Source: BCD1 sp965230565
Lineage (GTDB): Bacteria > Bacteroidota > Bacteroidia > Chitinophagales > Saprospiraceae
Assembly (NCBI GenBank): GCA_965230565.1
Contig: CBDDLH010000016.1
Span: forward strand, 1,302,001 to 1,366,000
DNA: 64,000 nt
Direction: 5' to 3'
In this document: in pieces, positions 61,087-64,000 of the stretch
Position numbering within the stretch: position 1 is the stretch's first letter
Layout of the letters: every line of letters begins with the position of its first letter
Made by a program: the position numbers and the translations under genes
Notes under the pieces: model-generated
What the model was told of the DNA's origin: nothing
Seen by the model: only the letters and a program-made list of their open reading frames with translations
Database searches by the model: none

Positions 61087-64000
61087 ATGATACTGTCAGG
61101 TAAAAGTAGTCAAGGCAAAAGGTCCAGCCGAAGCAATTGGTTTATAGTGGTATTGTTCTTAATTCTATCCGGCTTCTTAATGACCGGAGGTAATTGGACA
61201 AGCGAAAAAACGATTCTCCCCGAAGGTGTTTTTTGCAGTGCCGAAAATGTAGATGGTGATTATTTCATAAATGACGGCATTCGTTTCGGCGGAGCCACGG
61301 GGCAGCATACACGTCACCCTCATTCCGGAAATTATTCCTGTCAGCTTAAACCAGACCATAGGTTTGGATTGATCTACGAAACTACCGATTTCATCAAGGG
61401 GGCCAAATACGTCGCATCAGTCTGGCGGTACACCGAAAGTTCTAAAGGTTTTTTAGTCGTTGAGGGTAATGAGGAATCCGATTTTAAAATAACCGAACGG
61501 GTAGCAATTGAGGAAAAGGATGGGTTTGAAAAAGTACAGATCATCTTTAATATTCCTGACAACGAAAACATGGACACCTTAAAAGTCTATGCCGGAGTAG
61601 ATGAAGTTTCCGGAACCGTTTATTTTGATGATTTGAATATCAGGCTGTTGCAAACAGGTAATATGGCCACTGCTTTTAATCCTGACAAATTGGATCTGAC
61701 CATTTCCAGGGATGATTTTCAAAAGATGACCGCCCAAAAATGGAAAGCTGTTAAGGAAGGAGTGCTCTTCAGTTCGGATGAGGATCGGGCTGATGGTAAA
61801 ATGGTCTCCCGAAATGAAGGAAAAGAGATTCCCGTGAAACTGAGATTAAAAGGTGACTGGATGGATCACCTGCAAGGTGACAAATGGTCTTTTAGAATAA
61901 AAACCAGCGGTGAAAGCTCCTGGAATCGTATGCGTACCTTTTCCATTCAAAGTCCGCATACACGGGGGCATCTGAAGGAATGGATGTTCCATCAATTGTT
62001 GCACAAAGAAGATATCCTGTCTCCGAAATACGACTTCATCGAAGTTTCATTAAACGAAAAAGAGCTGGGTGTTTATGCTTTTGAAGAACATTTCGATAAA
62101 CATCTTCCCGAAAGCCAGTCACGACGCGAAGGGCCCATTCTGAAACTCACGGAAGATCTTTTCTGGCTCGGTATGAAACGACAATTTGCCTTGAATTCAT
62201 CAGGAGCCGGACTGTACAAAAACGCTGAAAACTCCTTTGAAGGTTCGGACATTCGTCCTTTCAAAGAAAATAAAACGCAATTATCCGAAACACTGAGCAA
62301 ACAATTCAATCAGGCACAGCAACTGCTTTACCAATTCAAATACAACCAGCAACCGGCTCACGAGATTTTTGATGTAGAACGAATCGCCAGTTTTTTTGCC
62401 ATCATGGATGTACTCGGTGCCTATCACGGGAATTTCTGGCACAATCTCCGGTTTTATTACAACCCTATCTCCTCCAGGCTGGAGCCCATAGGGTTCGATG
62501 GTTTTGGAACGGAAGACACATATCTCAAAGATCAGATTGTGCTTGGATATAAAGTAGACACCGAAGATGCCGGTGAAGACCTGACCAAATTACTTTTTAA
62601 GGATCCTGTCTTCTTCAGCAGCTACATGAAACACCTGAACAGAATTAGTGGCAATAGTTATATCCAGGAGTTTTTTGCTGATCTGGAGGCTAATATACAG
62701 GTTCGGGAAAACCTGCTTCGAAAAGAATATGAAGGCTATGACTTTCAAGCAAAACCATTCATTGAAAGAGCCAGAAGTATTCATTTGCTCATTGCTGCCC
62801 AGGGAGAAAATAGTGTTATTGCAAGAATCCAGGACCGGGGCAATGGAGAGCTTTTGCTAAAAATCAGTAATACTCACCCCTTCCCTATTGAAATAGTTGG
62901 CTACGGCAGAAAACCATCCCAGGTACAACAGGATATTCCAGACCCGCTTTTTGTTTTTTCCAACCCTCAACATCAGCCGCCAAAATATACGGACCTGGCA
63001 GTTCCAGACAAGACAAAATATCTTTTTTACCGGGTCGCAGGTATAGATTCGGCCTATACCGCAGTTATTGTTGACTGGCCAATTCCAACCGGTGTGACAC
63101 AGCGGCAAATGATGTTTGGAGACTCCCTGAAGAGCAATGACGTATTTGAAGTATCGGATAATAATATTTTATTCAAAAAAGGCATTCACGTCAGTCAGGA
63201 TGACATTACCATTCCTGCAGGTTATCAGGTGTTTTTTGAACCAGGGGCGAGCCTTGATTTACAACGGGAAGCCGCTTTCATTTCTTTGTCGCCTGTTTTC
63301 ATGCTTGGAACAGAGGATTCGCCCGTGCAGGTTTTTTCCTCCGATGAAACGGCCAATGGGTTCACCGTTATCCAGGCCGGAGAGCCTTCGAGAGTCGAGT
63401 ATTCAAGGTTTGACAAATTGAATACATTGAATAAAGGAGGATGGATGCTTACCGGGGCGGTAACCTTTTTTGAATCTGACGTTAATATTAACCATTCCGT
63501 TTTCACTAACAACCTTTGTGAGGATGGTTTGAATATTGTACATTCAAAATTCACCCTCGATAATTCCCTCGTTGCCAACACTTTCAGCGATGGTTTTGAT
63601 GCAGATTTTTGTGAAGGTACCGTCAATAATATAACCTTCCGGGATACAGGAAATGATGGAATGGACCTTTCTGGAAGTGTGATTACCATTTCCAATCTAA
63701 AGGTCTTTAATGCCGGCGACAAGGGATTAAGCGTGGGAGAAAAAGCAAAAGTACACCTTCTAAATGGTACTATTATTGGTGCAAATACCGGAGTGGCTTC
63801 CAAAGATCTTTCCATGTTGAAAATCGAAGAGATCGACCTTCAGGATTGCATCAAGGGCTTTACTGCCTATCAGAAAAAGCCTGAATACGGGAAAGGGAAT
63901 ATCATTGTCAAAAAATACTCTGCCACTGATGTCAAACACCTCTTTTTGCTGGACAAAGGATCTGTGCTTGACCTGATGGGAGAAAAACATACCGGAGAGA
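61087..64000 (+). CDS. CotH-like kinase domain protein with right-handed beta-helix, partial
   Basis: 971 codons from ATG 61087 without a stop; continues past the right edge. Signal or anchor helix (~20-36, FIVVLFLILSGFLMTGG). A CBM-like jelly-roll segment (~40-190, ending EVSGTVYFDDLNIRLL) is followed by a CotH-type kinase fold (~215-520): LRLKGDWMDHLQGDKWSFRI, IEVSLNEKELGVYAFEEHFD, LGAYHGNFWHNLRFYYNP and RLEPIGFDGFGTED (metal/Asp region). From ~700 on come parallel beta-helix repeats (DVNINHSVFTNNLCEDGLNI, SLVANTFSDGFDADF). CotH proteins phosphorylate spore-coat or secreted proteins; in Bacteroidota such fusions are secreted or surface-exposed. A T9SS tail may lie beyond the edge. Confidence 0.82.
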   Translation, partial: MILSGKSSQGKRSSRSNWFIVVLFLILSGFLMTGGNWTSEKTILPEGVFCSAENVDGDYFINDGIRFGGATGQHTRHPHSGNYSCQLKPDHRFGLIYETTDFIKGAKYVASVWRYTESSKGFLVVEGNEESDFKITERVAIEEKDGFEKVQIIFNIPDNENMDTLKVYAGVDEVSGTVYFDDLNIRLLQTGNMATAFNPDKLDLTISRDDFQKMTAQKWKAVKEGVLFSSDEDRADGKMVSRNEGKEIPVKLRLKGDWMDHLQGDKWSFRIKTSGESSWNRMRTFSIQSPHTRGHLKEWMFHQLLHKEDILSPKYDFIEVSLNEKELGVYAFEEHFDKHLPESQSRREGPILKLTEDLFWLGMKRQFALNSSGAGLYKNAENSFEGSDIRPFKENKTQLSETLSKQFNQAQQLLYQFKYNQQPAHEIFDVERIASFFAIMDVLGAYHGNFWHNLRFYYNPISSRLEPIGFDGFGTEDTYLKDQIVLGYKVDTEDAGEDLTKLLFKDPVFFSSYMKHLNRISGNSYIQEFFADLEANIQVRENLLRKEYEGYDFQAKPFIERARSIHLLIAAQGENSVIARIQDRGNGELLLKISNTHPFPIEIVGYGRKPSQVQQDIPDPLFVFSNPQHQPPKYTDLAVPDKTKYLFYRVAGIDSAYTAVIVDWPIPTGVTQRQMMFGDSLKSNDVFEVSDNNILFKKGIHVSQDDITIPAGYQVFFEPGASLDLQREAAFISLSPVFMLGTEDSPVQVFSSDETANGFTVIQAGEPSRVEYSRFDKLNTLNKGGWMLTGAVTFFESDVNINHSVFTNNLCEDGLNIVHSKFTLDNSLVANTFSDGFDADFCEGTVNNITFRDTGNDGMDLSGSVITISNLKVFNAGDKGLSVGEKAKVHLLNGTIIGANTGVASKDLSMLKIEEIDLQDCIKGFTAYQKKPEYGKGNIIVKKYSATDVKHLFLLDKGSVLDLMGEKHTGE

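Noticed and set aside
1..64000. tRNA, rRNA, CRISPR arrays, transposases, integrases
   Set aside because: No cloverleaf with a GTTCGA T-arm, no rRNA motif, no regularly spaced repeats with unique spacers, and no mobile-element protein motifs were seen.

Overview
The window is a chromosomal segment of a Bacteroidota bacterium, most likely from the Saprospiria (Lewinella/Haliscomenobacter side). The evidence is: SprB-type repeats with a type IX secretion (T9SS) C-terminal sorting tail; two-component regulators of the Reg_prop/Y_Y_Y type; many lipoproteins with a Cys lipobox; absence of clear Shine-Dalgarno sites; and several upstream regions carrying the Bacteroidota promoter pattern TTTG-N19-21-TAnnTTTG. 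No tRNA, rRNA, CRISPR array, insertion sequence or prophage was seen.

Layout. 1-2.94 kb (minus strand): start of a division/cell-wall (dcw) cluster, mraZ-rsmH-ftsL-like-ftsI, with ftsI running off the left edge and three candidate MraZ boxes over the mraZ promoter. 2.95-4.06 kb: gene-free, with a candidate small RNA and two strong inverted repeats. 4.06-7.6 kb (minus): queE, two small proteins of unknown role, and a FabH-type ketoacyl synthase. 7.97-11.85 kb (plus): a NarL-type response regulator and its large Reg_prop sensor kinase, followed by a second candidate small RNA. 12.2-14.5 kb: a GH95 alpha-L-fucosidase with two single-base insertions. 14.7-16.8 kb: recQ. 16.9-23.0 kb: a 2024-residue SprB-repeat adhesin secreted by T9SS, preceded by 1.15 kb of repeated hairpins. 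24.1-28.6 kb (minus): two MauG/MbnH-like dihaem proteins and two MbnP-family lipoproteins, a doubled kynurenine/copper-type cassette. 28.7-36.7 kb: a DEDDh exonuclease, gcvP (two single-base insertions), two lipoproteins, an EAD11-TPR protein and a Sua5/YciO protein. 36.9-45.3 kb: a lipoprotein, a T9SS phosphodiesterase, a BTRD1-repeat protein, an outer-membrane protein, a 2-hydroxyacid dehydrogenase, a thiolase and an SDR reductase.

45.5-60.9 kb is an acetate/propionate uptake and activation locus. On the minus strand, read 5' to 3', it runs arsR, porin-like protein, DUF4212 subunit, ActP-like symporter, two small membrane proteins, a symporter-histidine kinase fusion, a CheY-like regulator, acs and prpE. 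Diverging from arsR on the plus strand are a cNMP/CBS/DUF294 protein and a second DEDDh exonuclease. The likely logic is: substrate crosses the outer membrane (porin) and inner membrane (ActP/DUF4212), a transporter-like kinase senses it, and Acs/PrpE convert it to acyl-CoA. From 61.1 kb to the right edge is a partial CotH-like/beta-helix surface protein.

The most unusual signals are non-coding. Short tandem arrays, mostly 7-mers with one 8-mer, recur between genes and often touch a stop or start codon. The clearest is nine perfect TTGCTGG copies ending 4 bases before the start codon of a MauG-like gene. Repeated hairpin-terminators sit ahead of the SprB adhesin. There are also two promoter-plus-terminator units with no gene inside. 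Four +1 insertions in two otherwise perfectly conserved genes suggest sequence error or very recent lesions.
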